From Nectonema munidae (taxonomy: Eukaryota > Nematomorpha > Nectonematoida > Nectonematidae): a stretch of DNA of 64,000 nucleotides. Location of the stretch: assembly GCA_030549495.1 (NCBI GenBank), contig JAUIRK010001046.1, positions 644,501 through 708,500 on the forward strand, written 5' to 3'. Under the pieces are notes generated by a model. It was given only the letters and a program-made list of their open reading frames with translations, was not told where the DNA came from and did not search any database. Position 1 is the first letter of the stretch. Every line of letters begins with the position of its first letter. Shown one piece after another: positions 56,901-59,900 of the stretch. A program made the translations under genes and the position numbers.

Positions 56901-59900
56901 GATGTAAGATTTGATATACCTCATTCGGGGAGACGATGCTACATAAGTAATTACCTATATACATTATACCTGTATACTACGATGGTTCATCTCCAACCTA
57001 TATACCGCGATAATTCATCTCCAACCTATCAGTTCATATTTTGCTAGATGTAAGATTTGATATACCTCATTCGGGGAGAGGATGTTAGATAAGTTATTAA
57101 TTTTTTCACGATATTAAATAATATATTTTATCATATAATCAAAATAAAATTCTGTAATCAAAGAATCGAAAAATATTCTTTAAAAAATCAAAAAATATCA
57201 AACTTTCTGTTCATATTTTGCTACCTCATACGATGTTACAAAAGTTATTACCTATACTTTGCAATTTACACAATTTTAAATATTATATTTGTCAAATAAT
57301 CAAAATAAAATTCTGTAATCAAAGAATCGAAAAATATTCTTTAAAAAATCAAAAAATATCAAACTTTCTGTTCATATTTTGCTACCTCATACGATGTTAC
57401 AAAAGTTATTACCTATACTTTGCAATTTGCACGATTTTAAATATTATATTTGTCGAATAATCAAAGAATCGAAAAATGTTCAAATCAAAAAATATTTATT
57501 CTTTTTAAATATATCGTTGGCTCCCCTTACTTTTAGTTTCGTATGTGCATAATTTGATAAAAATTAATTATTAAAGACTAGGTTTATCTTTCAATTTTAA
57601 AAGTAATTTTGTTAACTTCATTTATAAAAAATAAGTGTTTTATAAATGAAGTTAACAAAATACAGCAAATCAAAAATTACTTTTAGAGGAAAATCCCGAA
57701 GTGATAGGAAAAAACAGATTCCATTTTTAGGTAGTTTCCTGTTATCGCCCCACCACCCCAAAATGTTATAAAACATGTATTAAAGTACACAAATGTATTT
57801 AAAAAAAAAGTGAAAAATCTTTTAATCTGTAGGTGGATAAAATTCAACCATATCAAAAAGAATCGCATCAAACATATTACCACCATATATAATCGAAGAT
57901 GAATGACGCCAAAGAAACTTAGCTAAATATCCAGATAGCATCTCTCGATTAGTTCCACATTGCCTCTTGTTTCTTACCTTTGCAGAACGCCACACACGCT
58001 CAATATGTTGAGTATGGACTCTGGTTTTGGGATCCACAAAATTGCGGCTGTGATTTACTGTCTGATGTCGGTAATTTGGCACCCCCTTAACATCTTCATC
58101 ATTAATTGTACGATAGGCACGCCACTCATCCGAAAATATAGTCGTTCCGGGACGTATGTATTGATTGATGAGTGGCAATAGTGTAGCTGCTGAACGATTT
58201 GGAACATTCACCATGAATACTTCATTGGTTTCAATGCAAATTCCTCCGAACACCCATTGTTGTGGAAGGATTCGATCAACATGATTTTTCCTCTTGGCAA
58301 ACAGTGCTTCATCGATCTCCACATGCATACCCGGACCTCCAATTACAACAGATTTTCTAAGAAGCTTCCAAAGACATACCTCCCTCATGTAGTTGCTCCA
58401 GTCAACCGTTGTGTTTTTATTCATTCCAAGTTCTCTTTCGCAATATTTTATTGAAGTCAGCTCATAAGCCCATGAATAAATGAAAAGAATGATGTCCTCG
58501 TAAGTGAGCATTGATCCAGCAAGCCAATTATTCATTCGCACTGCATTCCCTTTTGGCACAGCGCCATCTGTTCTTTTTCCTCCTCCAAAAACAAGATTCA
58601 TCCGGTGTCCATTTGCACATTTCCGCTCCAACTCCACGATTCCACGCTCTTGCAGGTAGGTGATGCATTTTTCTTTGTTGTCAAGTTTTCGAATCAATTT
58701 CTTTAAATTTTCCATTTATGGGCTTTTTTTTCTATGAAAAAGGTTTTGATTAATGATATATAGTAAGTTTAATGTAGGTTAGGTTAAAACAATACAAGAA
58801 TATTTATCGTGGTAGAAGAGCGATGGGTGGTGGGGCGATAACAGGAAAGTACCCATTTTTATATTTAGCATGTAAAAATTGTTTAAAATAAAGTCGCAAA
58901 ACAAAATCACCAAAAAAATTCAAAATGTTGTCCTGTTAATCCAACTCGCAAAACCTACATGGGAGGGGGGCGGGGCACCACAAGGAACACCAGGGGGCAC
59001 AACCCCTCGTGTCCCATGTCTAGCTACCCCACTGTATCTCAGGTATATCTTTGGATTCAAAATTTGTCGTAAATTAACAGGTTACCATCACAAATAATAA
59101 GATCATTTGGGAGTAAGATATTTTTTATCTTGACAAAGTTTATTAAATATTTTACTCAATTTTTGGTATCAAGAAACATTCTATAGAAACTAATTTGTTA
59201 AAAAGAAGATTATCTCAAATGAGCTAGAGACATTTTAATAACAAATGAAATATTTTTATTATTTATACTCATTAATGTATTTATAGGGTAGAAAAAGATG
59301 ATCCAATATCGACACACGATTTGCAATTTTCCTCTTGGAATAAACTACACGGTACTTCTACTGCTGTTCCATACATAATAGTTTATTATAATCCAAAAAA
59401 TAGAGATAACTATCTGTTTAAAATTCAATATTTTTAATGTTAAATCAATCTTTATGCTAGAATGTGTGCTCTATCATAAAAAAGAAGCCTAAGATCCTTT
59501 TATCTTGAAAAACTTTAAGAATGAATAATTTTAATTTTCTAAAAAAGAGAGTATACAGTATTTCTCAACATAACAGTCGCGACAGAAACGTTGATCATGA
59601 AGTTTTCTAGATTGGTATGAAGTGGACTATACAGAGTTTTTTCTAATAAAAATCTGTTTTTATATTTTTTTTTGTTTTTAAAAACAAAATTAATCATATA
59701 GATTTAACTCCAACGTCACATTTAAAAGATTTAAAAATAAGTTTTCGTCTGGTTTAATCAAAATCGTGAAATATTCGTAAATTTAAAAACTAAAACAACA
59801 TAAAAAATTATAATAAGAATGGACATTTAATTTAAAAAAGTTAAAACCATTGGATCAAAAATAAGGAAAAGAAAGGCAGTGTAACCTGGTAGTCGAGAAT

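Noticed and set aside
57960-58454. Plus-strand open frames within 57822-58715
   Set aside because: Antisense shadows of the intact Merlin transposase.
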